A stretch of DNA of 64,000 nt from Homalodisca vitripennis (lineage: Eukaryota; Arthropoda; Insecta; Hemiptera; Cicadellidae). The position numbers and the translations under genes were made by a program. Positions 12,401 through 27,139 of this stretch are shown one piece after another; position 1 is the first letter of the stretch; each line of letters begins with the position of its first letter. The stretch lies in NCBI RefSeq assembly GCF_021130785.1, contig NC_060214.1:45941001-46005000 (forward strand), in the 5' to 3' direction. The notes beneath the pieces were generated by a model. That model made no database searches. It saw only the letters and a program-made list of their open reading frames with translations, and was not told the origin of the DNA.

Positions 12401-13689
12401 TGTAATCATATACGTATATCTAATTATTAGTTTTAAAAGTTTGAATTTATTTTCCATGAATAAGACTATTAATTTCGATGCGACTGAAATTTTCATTTTC
12501 AACATCCATTTGACGTCACAGAAGACACTAATTATTTTATTGGACCAGTTAGTTGAAGGGCAAATAAACAATAATTTTGATACTGTTTTCCTGGGAGTTG
12601 CAGAGTCCCCAGTTAAGGGATAATGATCTACAGTGACCTTATTCCGAGCCAGTTCCACTTTCCATTGCAGGGCAATCTCATATCATCCAGGGTAAAACCT
12701 TAAGACTTATTAATTTATCGGTCTTAAAATTTTGTACTGCTGTTTATATAGATATGTTACGTAAAATTTTAAATAAAGTTTTGGTTTACAACGTGCTATG
12801 TATACTAATGTTTATATATACTAAGAGTTTGAAATTTTTAGCGTTTAGCGTTTTTATGAATATATTAAGACAAATTTCAATCACTTTATGTACGTATAAA
12901 TAGGGAATCATTGCTCAAAAAGGCATAAACAAGGATTGTACGAAATTCGACAGCTGTAAACACAATGGTTTTTATTTATCTAAGACTATCTGAAAATTGT
13001 GTTTGTAACGTTGGCAGAATAAGGACTACACGGTTCCCTTAGGCTTAGTATGAAGTATCGAGCCTCCCTCTCCCATCAAGTCCCAAATCCAAAACTAAAC
13101 TGTAATACAGAGGGTTTTGTATTTTATGCTGTGATTACATTAGCGTTGTTTTATATCAAAGGTTGTAAAACACCAACTTCTAAATAAATGTGGATAATAT
13201 TAAAAAAAATCAAATTTTAAAATGGAATGAATAATTACATTTGTTTTTTTGGATATAGGTTTTAAACTAAATGTTACTGTAATTTTAAATATGTAGGACT
13301 CTATGCTATATTCCTTGCATTTCCTAAACATTTAAACCATGAATAAGTATTCACAAAAAGTTATTATTATAAACGTATTTATAAAAAATTTTACTTTTAG
13401 CGGGAAATTAAATTTTAAATCCCATATATATGTAGCCTATGTGTGTGTGTGTATGTGTTTTTCTTCTACGGTACTATTTTCCACTTGTGTAAAAAATATT
13501 AATGTAGAAGAAAAACATATGCCAGTTTCTCTGTGAAAAGTCATGTATTGTTTTGTTTTCTTCTGTGTATTTACTTTAAATATATTAGTAACTTTATTTC
13601 TGACTGTATTTATTTCAAATAGACAACAACTATCCATTTGAGTAAGTTAATTAAACTCTTATTACATTAGTTAATAATACAATACTAAT
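12401..13689. other. AT-rich non-coding stretch
   Basis: Several overlapping 60-90 codon frames occur on both strands, but none has family resemblance or typical codon bias. I see no gene here. Confidence 0.4.
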
Positions 13690-13830
13690 AGTATTAACCT
13701 AACTGTAAGTGTGTGGTGAAATACAATAGAAAATTATTATGGGTGGCTTCCAAGAGAGCAGGCTGTAATCGTTTGGCTGTCAGTTAACATTATAGACTAT
13801 CTTCAACCATATTCTGTTATATGGTCCGAG
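13690..13830 (+). repeat. Dispersed non-coding block C, copy 2
   Basis: Partner of 3290-3435. It shares ATTATGGGTGGCTTCC-like, AGCAGGCTGTAATCGTTTGG and CAGTTAACATTATAGA strings. Confidence 0.6.
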
Positions 13831-14334
13831 AGAAAGCAATAGTATGTAGGTTAAAATAATTATTCTAAAAAGTATATTTTTCTAAAAATGTATGTGTTGC
13901 TGGATACTGAAAACGTTCTTAATATTCAGGAAATTGTTATAATACACAGCATGGGACGTTTAATGGCCAATAAATACATCATAAATCTATTTTTTCTGAA
14001 GTTAAGTTGTTGCTGGTTACTAAAAAAGACTAGTAAATTGTTAAAAATACAGCATTGAATGTTTAATGGTGACTAATTAAATAATTTAACATTATTTACA
14101 ATTTTTATCAATAATATTACAATAATTCATTCATTTAATTTTTACTTTTATTAAATAAACAGCTAAATTCTAATAAAATGTTTATAAACAAATTTAAAGC
14201 ATATGAAAACCAAAATATCAATAAAACTTTACAATTTAAAAAAAAGAAAAAAACCGTTATGTAGTTTGAATTCGAATTAAAACATGTACATTTGTTAATA
14301 TATCGATCGAGACTACAAGAATACAGCCAAAAGT

Positions 14335-15420
14335 TTGATTCCAACAAGCCTGCAGACAATATAAGATATAATGTGTGGATAGATGTAAGAGGAGGATAAT
14401 AACCGAGTTACACTAGAACAAGAGTTTGCCATTAAAGGAGACAAGGGCTGTGATGAGTGAGGCTTAATGTATTGTTCTGCGAGGACACTTGGTCCTGGCA
14501 CGGCGTTGTTAACTATGAACTCTGATGTTACATTGGAATGATACGGTATATTTTAATGTACACCTATTCATTCATCGTTCATTCATTTCCATAATGAACA
14601 AACAATACATTTTTCAAGTTGTAACCGCTAACAGCAAATTTTATTTTACATTAAAATCAGGAATTAAGTAAAAAAAATTTGAGAACACATAACAAATTAC
14701 ACATTATATAAAAGGAACGGTAATATAGAATATAAACTGTATTCTTTATGGTTACACGACAATAATTAATTGACTTGTGGATTGAATCTCAGATTTAGAC
14801 ATAACCACAAACTGTCATAAACTACAATAATTACAATCAAATTTCTTCTGTCAATTGTAAACTTTCTATTGGACTTATATTAAATTACCACAACATAAAT
14901 TATTAATTTTTGTATCAGTTGAGGAACAAAGTCATGGTTAATTTGTCTGACCACCGCGTCGAGTCACCAAGAGTGGGATAAACCGAAGAGCGCCGAAAAT
15001 ATTTATACTTACTATTTACTATAGCACATTTTTTCTCTCACACTAAAAACATCGATAGAAGTAAGGGCACTACTTGACCTTGGAAGTAGCCAACGGGCTA
15101 CTATAAAACACGTTGGTTTTTATGGCCACAAATGACACATGTGGTATACTCTCATGAGGTGTCAGATAGTACAGGATCCACAATCTAGCCCTATATCGTC
15201 ATATAATAGGTTACTGTTTAGTATGGACTGACTAAGAACTTAGTTGAAGGCCGCCAGTGTGATTCTGTTTTTAACGAGTCCGGATATTTTACCAACGATG
15301 TAAGTACCTAGCTAAAGAACTGTGTAAGAAAACATACATTTTAGGTCTACATTTCACATGTAGACTTTAAATTATGCATGGAACTTCATTTCTACATGGA
15401 AAAGGAGGGATTTCTATAAG
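14335..15420 (+). repeat. Blocks D+H, first unit of a 2.1-kb-spaced duplication
   Basis: This segment aligns with 16430-17180 through several successive landmarks: AAGCCT, the D core (GAGTTTGCCATTAAA to GATGAGTGAGGCTTAATG), ACTTGGTCCT, GTTGTTAACTAT, GTTACATTGGAAT, AAGGAACG, and block H. Block H has GTATGGACTG, TTTTAACGAGTC, ACATTTTAGGTCT and AAGGAGGGAT. The spacing differs by local indels and microsatellite expansion between the units. Confidence 0.6.
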
Positions 15421-16119
15421 AAAGATTCGTAAATCTCTGTGTTCATGTTATATTTCGTTTCAAATTTAGTAAAAATCTGCCTACGTTAGTAAATTGCTCT
15501 CTATCATTCTTTGACACGTTTAATAGTCCATAGCGACTGAAAATAGTTTATGATTATTTTTAACACATGCAGTTATCTCCTTCTTTTCGTGTAACTTCTG
15601 CTGAACGTCCTGGTCATCCTAAGTATATTCTTTTTAAATTATATATCAAACTAATCTGTGATACGTTATCGTCTAGGAAAGTTTATCAAATTCCTCTGAT
15701 CAATTTGATAAAATAGTATTTCAATTATTAATTTATTTACAATTTAATCTTGTTCAATTTTAAGTTTAAATTACTGCTTGAAAATATAAACTTATAGGCA
15801 AGTTAATATCAACTCAACTATAACTAAACTTTAGATAAATTTACTTCTAAAATATATATAATTTAAGTTACTTGTATGGTATATTTCCCATGTAAGTAGC
15901 TTGTCTTGTCTATAATGAGGTAGTTTACTAATAATTAATGGATTATAAATATTATTATAATCAATTTATTTTTAGCTTCTATTTTTAAACAGGTATTTTT
16001 AAATGACATTTTATATGGATATCTGTCCACTTTATACACTTTACACCTTTCACTAAAACTTCCCCGTTTAAAAAGGATAACACCACTCTATAGGTGAAAT
16101 TCACATAAAAATATGAATT

Positions 16120-16122
<3 letters not shown>

Positions 16123-16166
<44 letters not shown>

Positions 16167-16179
16167 ATATATATATATA

Positions 16180-16230
<51 letters not shown>
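16123..16230. repeat. Compound (AT)n(GT)n microsatellite
   Basis: AT and TA runs flank a short GTGTGTGT stretch. It lies between the two D+H units. Confidence 0.95.
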
Positions 16231-16232
<2 letters not shown>

Positions 16233-16322
16233 TTACCTACTGTATATCTCGTGAAAATGTCTTAAGACGAAATATAGAGAATTTTTATGTTCTTTTCTTC
16301 TATTCTTTTCTATTCTTATTGA

Positions 16323-16324
<2 letters not shown>

Positions 16325-16396
<72 letters not shown>

Positions 16397-16409
16397 TTAT
16401 ATATATATC
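16325..16409. repeat. (AT)n microsatellite
   Basis: An AT run of about 69 bases with a short imperfect extension. Tyr-Ile repeat frames across it are spurious. Confidence 0.95.
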
Positions 16410-16429
16410 GATATTACCAGAACACAAGT

Positions 16430-17180
16430 GTAATATTTGATCATCAAGCCTTTAAACATAAAATGAGTGGAAATTTGTGGAAGGACGTTAGAGGAAGATA
16501 AAAACCGAATTACAATAGAAAAAGAGTTTGCCATTAAATGAGACAAGTCCTGTGATGAGTGAGGCTTAATGTATCGTTCTGTGAAACCACTTGGTCCTAG
16601 TAAGGAGTTGTTAACTATAAACTCTCGTGTTACATTGGAATTGTAAAATATATTTAATTAGTACACATACTCATCGTACACTAATTTTTGCAAGTAACTG
16701 CCAATAAAGTTTTCAAGCTGGAACCGTTAAGAGACAATTGTGTTGAACATAAAAGTCAAGAAATTAGGTTCATAAATTGGAAAAACCTATTATAAATTTC
16801 ATATTATGTAGAAGGAACGTTAAAAAACAATATAAACCTGTATTATATATCACAAATAACACTAAAAATAATTTTATTTGCAGATGGGATCTGAAATTTA
16901 TTCATGAACACTAACTGAGTGTAAAAAATTTCAATAATCTAAATCAATTTGTTTGGGTACTACTGTACACATATTGGGTACTCTGTGGCATGGACTGTCC
17001 AAGAATTTAATTTAAGACTCCATGCCTGTTTCTTTCTTTTAACGAGTCATCCTCTTTTAGCACCAATGTCAGACACTAAGGATTTGCGTAAAAAACATTT
17101 TAGGTCTTCATTTCACCTGTAGACATGGAATTTTTTATGAAAATTTATTTTTACATAGACAAGGAGGGATTATATATATT
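16430..17180 (+). repeat. Blocks D+H, second unit
   Basis: Second unit of the duplication beginning at 14335. Its D core is intact (AAAGAGTTTGCCATTAAATG, then GATGAGTGAGGCTTAATG), and block H follows at about 16970-17175 with GGCATGGACTG, TTTTAACGAGTC and AAGGAGGGAT. The D-to-H distance is shorter than in the first unit. Confidence 0.6.
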
Positions 17181-18359
17181 TTTTATGTACAACTATTGAA
17201 TTTGGCTGAAAATAATTAAAGCCTGTCACTCAGCATGCTAACGCAATGTATCTTATGTTTACGGGGGAAACATTGCATTGAAAATTTCTATTTCTTTGTG
17301 CTGATAAGATATTTGAATTGTGTTTATCTCATTAAAGTAAAAGGAAAACTAATTTAAGAGTCTTCTTTTTATCAATTACTAGGCACTTTATGGTGATTCA
17401 AGTAATCCGTCATCATTAAATTTGGGACTGTGTAAGAAAACAAACGTTGCAATACATTTTGGAAAATACTGAACGCATATACGAATCAACTCAAAATATC
17501 CTTTTTTTAAATTAAAGTGACATATTTTATGTTACAGTGGAAGTAATGCAATGATAACATCAGTGCATTACGTCTCAAATATATTTCCTACGACATATCT
17601 TATCTTTCCCACATTTAAAATATTTTTCTTTTGATGCTTTCGTTTATGAGCAAGTAATGTATGTATATATAAATTTACATTAGTTTAAACAACAATGCTT
17701 TTGTGTTTTTTTTTTTATTTACGGAAACATTAGAAAAAAACCATAAGATATGTCAACATGGTGCATTGTTCGTTTTTATAATTCCCAAAATAAGAGTAAC
17801 TGTAACAGCCTACGGTAAGATAGACTTTAATGACGCTCAGGTATTTCGCATTGATAGTGATGCACATGGTTAGTCCACGGAAAAACCATTCCAAATTAAA
17901 TTTTAATTTAGTATCTTAAAAATCAAAGTTACTCTTTCAATACAATCAACTCGTGAAAAATACTGTTGCATGCCAGTATTAATATATAAATATACATGCT
18001 TGTGAGTTAGATGTAGATGAATTTAAAATGCATTTGTTACCATATTATTATTGTCTTTAATTTATTTTTATATACTAATAAGCTGTATCTATACACATAT
18101 ATATATATATATCCGGATTTTTCAATGAGTAATCCCATTATCTTATCTTAAATATTCGTTTTTTTTTTAATAATCTTCTGGTATTACGAGTTTTTTAAAT
18201 TTTTTTAAATTATTTTGTACATTTATTTATGTATACATGCATTTTTTTAAATAGAAAGAATTAAACAATAATAAACTATTATATTTTAGCTGAGACAATA
18301 ATAATTAAATTTTCAACTTGAAAACTATTTACAGAACTAGGTCTTGAGAAACCTTCCTG
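17181..18359. other. AT-rich non-coding stretch
   Basis: Nothing recognisable apart from homopolymer T runs and a short (TA)n at about 18099-18112. Confidence 0.45.
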
Positions 18360-18480
18360 TAAAGCAGGACAGACGACGTGACGGCTTGGAAGATTCAATT
18401 TGTGGCTCGGATCACTTCCTTTCCAATAACTGATACCGGCTCACTCACTTCACAAATGATTCTTTCCTTTCGTTTTTCCT
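18360..18480 (+). repeat. Dispersed non-coding block E, copy 2
   Basis: Partner of 6958-7075, with GATTCAATTTGTGGCTCGGA and ATCACTTCCTTTCCA. It follows a D block, as the first copy does. Confidence 0.55.
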
Positions 18481-19799
18481 GTCTTCTATAATGATATTAA
18501 AGAACCCTGGGTAATATAGCTCAGTTCACGTAAACTAAATAATTTAAACAACTCTAAAGTAACAAATTAAAATTATACAACTAGGCCTATATAAATAAAT
18601 AACAATCCAAAATTACAAAAGTTGTATAAATTAAAGTTTATGTCTTATTTCACAATTTAATTAGTGATTTCAGTGATAATTAATTATTTTTAGGTATTAA
18701 TATTGTATTTTTAATAGTTTTGTAGTCTATTAAATTAAGTTTTATTCCTTCGTTACTAAAATTAATCATTTTTATTTGTGTGCAAAATTTACGCGGTTTT
18801 ATAATTTTGTACGGTTTCTGAAAGCCTTATTCGAAGTATTTTGTAACAATTGACTTTAATATTATTAACAAATGATTAGCTAATGCAACCTGGAACATAA
18901 ACGAATATCAAGGTAAGAGTAATCCTGGGAACGTGACACCTAATAGCCTTTTTTTGACATTTAAACTACGATTTCAAGTCTATATCTTTAAGTGCTACCA
19001 TAAAATACCTTATTATTGTACGAGGTTTGATCACTAAAGTATTTATTCTAAGATTTTCTCATTGCTAACATGGTTTCCAAACGCGTATTCCAAAATGTTT
19101 ACCAATGCTCTGCAATTTCCATAAATGTACCATCATGGATCATGATGTTGGCTGTTAATTTAAATGTAGTTTTGGTCTGAATATATCCCGTATCAAGTCA
19201 GACATTTACTAGCGTCTTTTATTAATAAACTTTAAGAATTAATAAAACTTTGGTCACACTTTGGTTTTATAGATTCATGAAATGTAAAAATACACATTTT
19301 TTTATAAATTTACATCAAGTGAGGCTCTCCTCGACGACAGCACTTGACAACGAAAATTCAATTACGCAAATGCGCCCTCGAGGCTGGCCTGGAAGAAAAA
19401 TACTGCACCTACTAACACCTAGTTCTGCTACCAGCATAACCCTGTCTCGTTAGACCAGCCTACTTAACAATAAATAATATCCTAGACAATAAGAAACAAT
19501 ACAAAAAGTTGGCTGAAATAACCCTGTACGTCCTTCTAACTTCTGGTTATATTTCAACTGGCCTCACTCTAATTTTATATTATAATTCCTATCAATACAA
19601 TTAAAAAATAAAGTTAAAGTTTAAAAGTAATGGGAATTGACTCTGGTCGGAAATCATGTTTTATCAAGGTATATTGCATGGACTTTATTCGCCGTTTGTT
19701 ATTACGCATTGCGTAAGTAATTCCTAATTAAAGGAGTGCAAGAACACTGCTCCTGAGAACTCTCCTACTCTCACCCGAAGACCGTTGTAAAATTATCGA
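18481..19799. other. Non-coding stretch
   Basis: AT-rich, with a less AT-rich patch at 19320-19460 that I cannot assign. No supported gene. Confidence 0.4.
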
Positions 19800-20000
19800 G
19801 GGAGTAAATTAAGCGAGGCAAGAATCTATAACAACATCGGTGAGTTGGCATATATCTTCAGTAAATGCAACCTTTTTACCTCATGTCTCATCTGCTCTTT
19901 CACCTCCCGATGTAATTGTTTGTATTAAAATTTTATTATTTTCTTATGAACTTGGAAAGTTTGGTCCTTCGAGCCGGATACTATGTTTCTCTTTCTCATA
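19790..20000 (+). repeat. Dispersed non-coding block F, copy 1
   Basis: This copy matches 62090-62345: a TCGAGGGA/CCCTCGAATT-like start, then GGTGAGTTGGCAT, a CYTTTTASYWTYATG region, and GGTCCTTCG followed by a CTGGGAT/CCGGATA string about 110-150 bases on. Confidence 0.45.
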
Positions 20001-20399
20001 CGCTACAACGTTACTTGTCAAAATAATGCTCGTATGATTCTGAGCAGTTTGTTTACAAAACGTTTTTTATCCTGAAAATGTTTTCGTTAACATCATGGTT
20101 AACCATAAGCTCAATGTAAAATTGTCGATAAGGATCAATTAAATCCTATAATTTTATATTTATGGTAATTTGACACGATATTGAATATATAGAAATAAAA
20201 TCCTGCAACATGTAAAACTTATTAGCCAGTTCGTATACCAAGCAAACATTCAAAAAAGATTTTTCTAGCTCTAAATGAAGTACTATTTGCTAATAGTTAG
20301 ATAATAATCCAAAAATAAACGTGTAAATACTAATATGAACTATTGCAATTATATTATAGCGTTCGATGGAATTAACAGAAATAAATAAGAGACACAAAA

Positions 20400-20630
20400 C
20401 AAGGAAGAAAGCTTATTCTATTAAAGTTCAGGAAAAATATTGAAGTTGCTTAATTTTCCCAGAGTTCATTTATACGGTACGGCCACTGTGCTTTGAAAGA
20501 ATACGCCTGAAGGGTCAATTAGTTTAAAATCACATTCAGGTGAAAGTTGTATGTGTTTTAACAGTTGTATCGGAGTTTTAAACGTTTTACCTGGCGGTTT
20601 TAATTAGAGAAAAACAAGAGAATTCTCCTT
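20400..20630 (+). repeat. Dispersed non-coding block A, copy 3
   Basis: Shares AAAAATATTGAAGTTG, CTGAAGGGTCAATTAGTTTA and GGCGGTTTTAATTAGA with copy 2. It is shorter than the first two copies. Confidence 0.6.
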
Positions 20631-20915
20631 CTGTTTGAAATAAAACAACTTATTGCAAAGTAAAAAAATTACTGCTAATAAAAGTGTTCATTAGAATATT
20701 TTTATAGTTATAAGATAGCTTCTAAAATTAATTTTATTTAGACATCTTTAAGAAATAAAAATCTTGTATTGCACTAAAACTTTCCCGTTGTGAAAGGAAA
20801 ACGCTGCAGTGTAGGCGAAGTCTACAACAAAATTGTGAACTTATTAAATTATTACTACTTATTACGTACTTGTTAAGAATTTTTGGGATAAAAACTATTA
20901 TATAACAAAAAATTT

Positions 20916-21171
20916 ATATTTGAGGACCTAGCTCACATGATTCAATATTGTAGCTCATACTTGCAAATTTAATCTAACAGAAAGTACCACTCTTATACCG
21001 AAAGTTGGTATTTAACTCAGCCTAGAAAAAATGGTTTTTTTTAATATTTGAGGACCTAGCTCACATGATTCAATATTGTAGCTCATACTTGCAAATTTAA
21101 TCTAACAGAAAGTACCACTCTTATACCGAAAGTTGGTATTTAACTCAGTCTAGAAAAAAAGGGCTTTTTAA
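20916..21171. repeat. 128-bp tandem duplication, two copies
   Basis: Copy 1 is 20916-21043 and copy 2 is 21044-21171, with a 128-base period. They are nearly identical, differing at CAGCC against CAGTC and in the A and T runs near the junction. This is a recent local duplication in non-coding DNA. Confidence 0.95.
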
Positions 21172-21734
21172 ATGGTTCTATCGTAATATCAAATATTACA
21201 ATATACCGTATAAACTTGTAATTAAAACAAAATAAAATAAACTTAGATTAAAACAACAATTGTATTTTAATAAATCATTAAGGTAATAAATCTTTGTAGT
21301 TGCCAGTAAATAACGGATATAAATGAATAATTCCCGCTGTATTTCAATTCTGCAAACAATCAACGCTGTACTAAACAGTCATTCGAACAAAATTTAATTA
21401 AATACTTTTTTCCTTGCTTCAGATGTTCTGATAAATTATATTATCTATTGCTGAATTTTATTTCAGAATTAACTTTAGAATCCTAAAGGCCAAATGAATA
21501 TTTAGAATATTTAGCCAAATGTAGTCTAAAACGGGATCTGAAATGTTCATAATATTGTTTTAATTCTGTTAAAATTAACACAATTATTGATAACCGTTTT
21601 TATTTTAAGATACAATTCTATTTTAATTCTGTGTTTCATATTGACAAAAACGGTTTAATGTAACAGTATAACTGACAAATCTATTTTTATTTAATTTAAT
21701 TTTTATTTTATTTATAAATATTACTATATTCTCG

Positions 21735-22070
21735 GAATTCAAACTAATATCACGAATTATTTTGGACGATGACGGATGGATCCTAATTGGGACTTGAAGA
21801 GAGGAATTCTGGTTGGAATCAGCGGGAACAGTTAATTGTATTTCTCTCTCCACAAATTCTGCACATCACTTCTGATTTACCAAACGAAATGGTACATAAA
21901 TTGACCAAAAGCCAAACTTTATGTAAGTACACAACTATCGATCTAATTCAGTACGATTGATTCAAATCTGATCTCGTGGTACCTGTTTTTTACAAAGAAT
22001 GTGGGTGGCGATTGAGATCATGCTGAACGTACCATTAAGGCTACAAATAATCGTGTAATATTACATTTGT
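21735..22070 (+). repeat. Dispersed non-coding block G, copy 1
   Basis: This copy matches 58735-59030. Both have GGAATTCAAAC, CACGAATTATTTTGG, TGACGGATGGATCCTAATTG, AGCGGGAACAG, CTCCACAAATTCTG and CATCACTTC. About 130 bases later both have GCGATTGAGATCAT. Conservation is high for a block without a reading frame. Confidence 0.7.
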
Positions 22071-23528
22071 CATGAACCCATTAATTTATGAATTTAACTG
22101 TTTAAGTTAGTTATAATGTACTATAAATGCCTTGCCAGATTTGGTTTAAATTATTACAAGCATAAGGTTTCTTCCCACCGATGAAGAAAACTTGTTTGGT
22201 CTAGGCCTTCGTTCCTTTCTGTTCTTGGTTCTCTTTGACGAAGCCTGTCATGCGATGAGCTTAATAATTTGATTTATGTCTGTCCTTACTTGAGTATCTG
22301 TCCAAACGATATCTAGGAAAACGAACTGAGCTATGGACTTGAAATTGAGCTTGAGGTTTCATTTATATGTGAATAAACTTAGTTCGATAGTGGTGGTTAC
22401 TTCACTCGATGGGATTTAGCTGAACTTTAGTGAATATTCTTCTTGCGTTGGTTATAATTGTAACTATAATGCTAACGAGATAAGTTCAGAATAAAAAAGT
22501 TTTAAGCAAACTCAATACAACTGTAAGAGATCGAAACGTGACATTCTTGCATATTTAAACAATAGCAATATCCTATAATATATAAAAACCACTTAAAAAC
22601 AAACATTGGTATAAATTTCCTGAGAATCCAAAACGACAATTTTGTTGTGTATTATTATGCAAAACAACTTAATGCTTCTAGTTACTTTAAAAATTACTTT
22701 TCCAACCAACATGAACATTTTACTTTAAAAAAAGTGGCCGTCATCTTTAAACGTTTCATTCCTGGTTAATTAACTCATCACTAACATTTGTTTTAATACT
22801 TTCAATATACCATCGTTCGTCTGAATGGTCGAAATACTATAATTATCGAGTTAAAAATTATTCCTGCATAGTTCAATTTAAACTAAAACTTTCCCCGTCT
22901 GCCTGCTATTTGGAAATTTTACGAGGTATTAAGAAACGTATGATAACGCTTGGTAAAAGATATTATTTAAATGATCAGGAAAATCAGAAAAATCTTTTGG
23001 TTTTGCACTATAATGCATATTTCTTATATAATTAACAAAATTTAACGAAAGTACTGATGGGTATCATTTTTAAATCTTAAGAGATAATGTAAAAATGGGA
23101 AAATATTATTTGTTCAAATTCTGTTATATATTTATATACTATGTATATTGTGTTGGATGTATGTTGAGACTTAGTCAAGTAACAAAGTATTTCTCGTATT
23201 TGAAAGGCCCCCATTTTTTTACTTTTAATTTGATGATATTTACTAATAAGCTCATCCAAATTATGTATAATTATAGCTTTTGTACATAAAATAAGTCTGG
23301 CTACTTTATAGATTATGGCAGATATCGTGTTTACAAGCTATCGCTATATAACATGTAATAATGATAATAACTATTATTTTATTGCAATAAGCCCATACAC
23401 ACAGGCACATATTTATTTATATATACATATATAGATTTTAACTGAGGTCAAATTTATTTTCAGAGGATTATGATCGGAGATTTCCATTACAAGGGTGATT
23501 GCAATTAGAAAATTTCTATGAAAGTTAC

Positions 23529-23531
<3 letters not shown>
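22071..23531. other. AT-rich non-coding stretch
   Basis: No gene is supported. At 22313-22360, TCTAGGAAAACGAACTGAGC and then TATGGACTTGAAATT resemble the string at 11103-11155, so a repeat remnant is plausible. Confidence 0.4.
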
Positions 23532-23589
<58 letters not shown>

Positions 23590-23639
23590 TTACGTATATA
23601 TATATAATATAATATATATGTGTGTGTGTGTGTGTGTGT
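23532..23639. repeat. Compound (TA)n(TG)n microsatellite
   Basis: A TA run of about 54 bases, a short spacer, then a TG run ending near 23639. Confidence 0.95.
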
Positions 23640-23929
23640 TTTAAATTAAAAGGAATACATCAACTACCACAATGCCCTGATGAAAACTACAACAGATTAA
23701 AATTAAAGCACATGGAGCAAGGTCATCAAATTATGTTGAAGACAAAAAATCCATTTGGTCTAAGTTTAAGATAATTTTATAACATTCAAAATTTGCCATA
23801 AATTACAAGTTGTATTCCACCCTTTATAAAAATCAACTGTTCCAACAAGATTGAATTAGAAAAATTTCACGTCAGCTGGACTTTATCAAATGTTATGCAC
23901 TGTGTTTACATTTATGTTTCATTAATTCT

Positions 23930-26701
<2,772 letters not shown>

Positions 26702-26751
26702 GTAAGTGCGTCTGGTTAAATGGGTCTCTGCTTATGAACCCATTCACTTAC
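26702..26751 (+). other. Composite stem-loop
   Basis: GTAAGTG (26702-26708) pairs with CACTTAC (26745-26751), and AATGGGT (26719-26725) pairs with ACCCATT (26738-26744). The two stems would stack on the 3' side with a 10-base bulge on the 5' side and a 12-base loop. Function unknown. Confidence 0.5.
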
Positions 26752-27139
26752 CACTTCACGGCGTGTATTAAATACCAGAAACAATGACAATTTATCTATT
26801 TATCTTATTTATTACATGTTTATAACTAACTGATCAATAAGAAACACTTCAAGAATATTTTGGATTATAATATATAATATTTTTTACTGTGGTTAAAAAA
26901 TTCTTAGTAATAATAATAATAATAATTCTTTATTGCAGTAAAACAATTAACAAAATTGCATTGCAAGCGTCATTTCAAAATTTTGATTTAAAAATCTATA
27001 AACTAAAACCTATCTTATCATACGAACAGTTAATTCCACATACTCATGTGTGAACCTAAAAATATATTGTATTTTGCTTGTTTTGGATATCAGAAAAGGA
27101 TAAATGGAATAATAATAATAAAATATTAATTTTCATCCC

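Noticed and set aside
12395..12658. Overlapping 60-90 codon frames on both strands
   Set aside because: Composition follows the AT-rich background and neither frame resembles a known family.
14440..14540. C/D snoRNA in block D (GTGATGA as C box)
   Set aside because: A CTGA occurs about 75 bases downstream in only one copy, the D box is not conserved in the other two, and no terminal stem forms.
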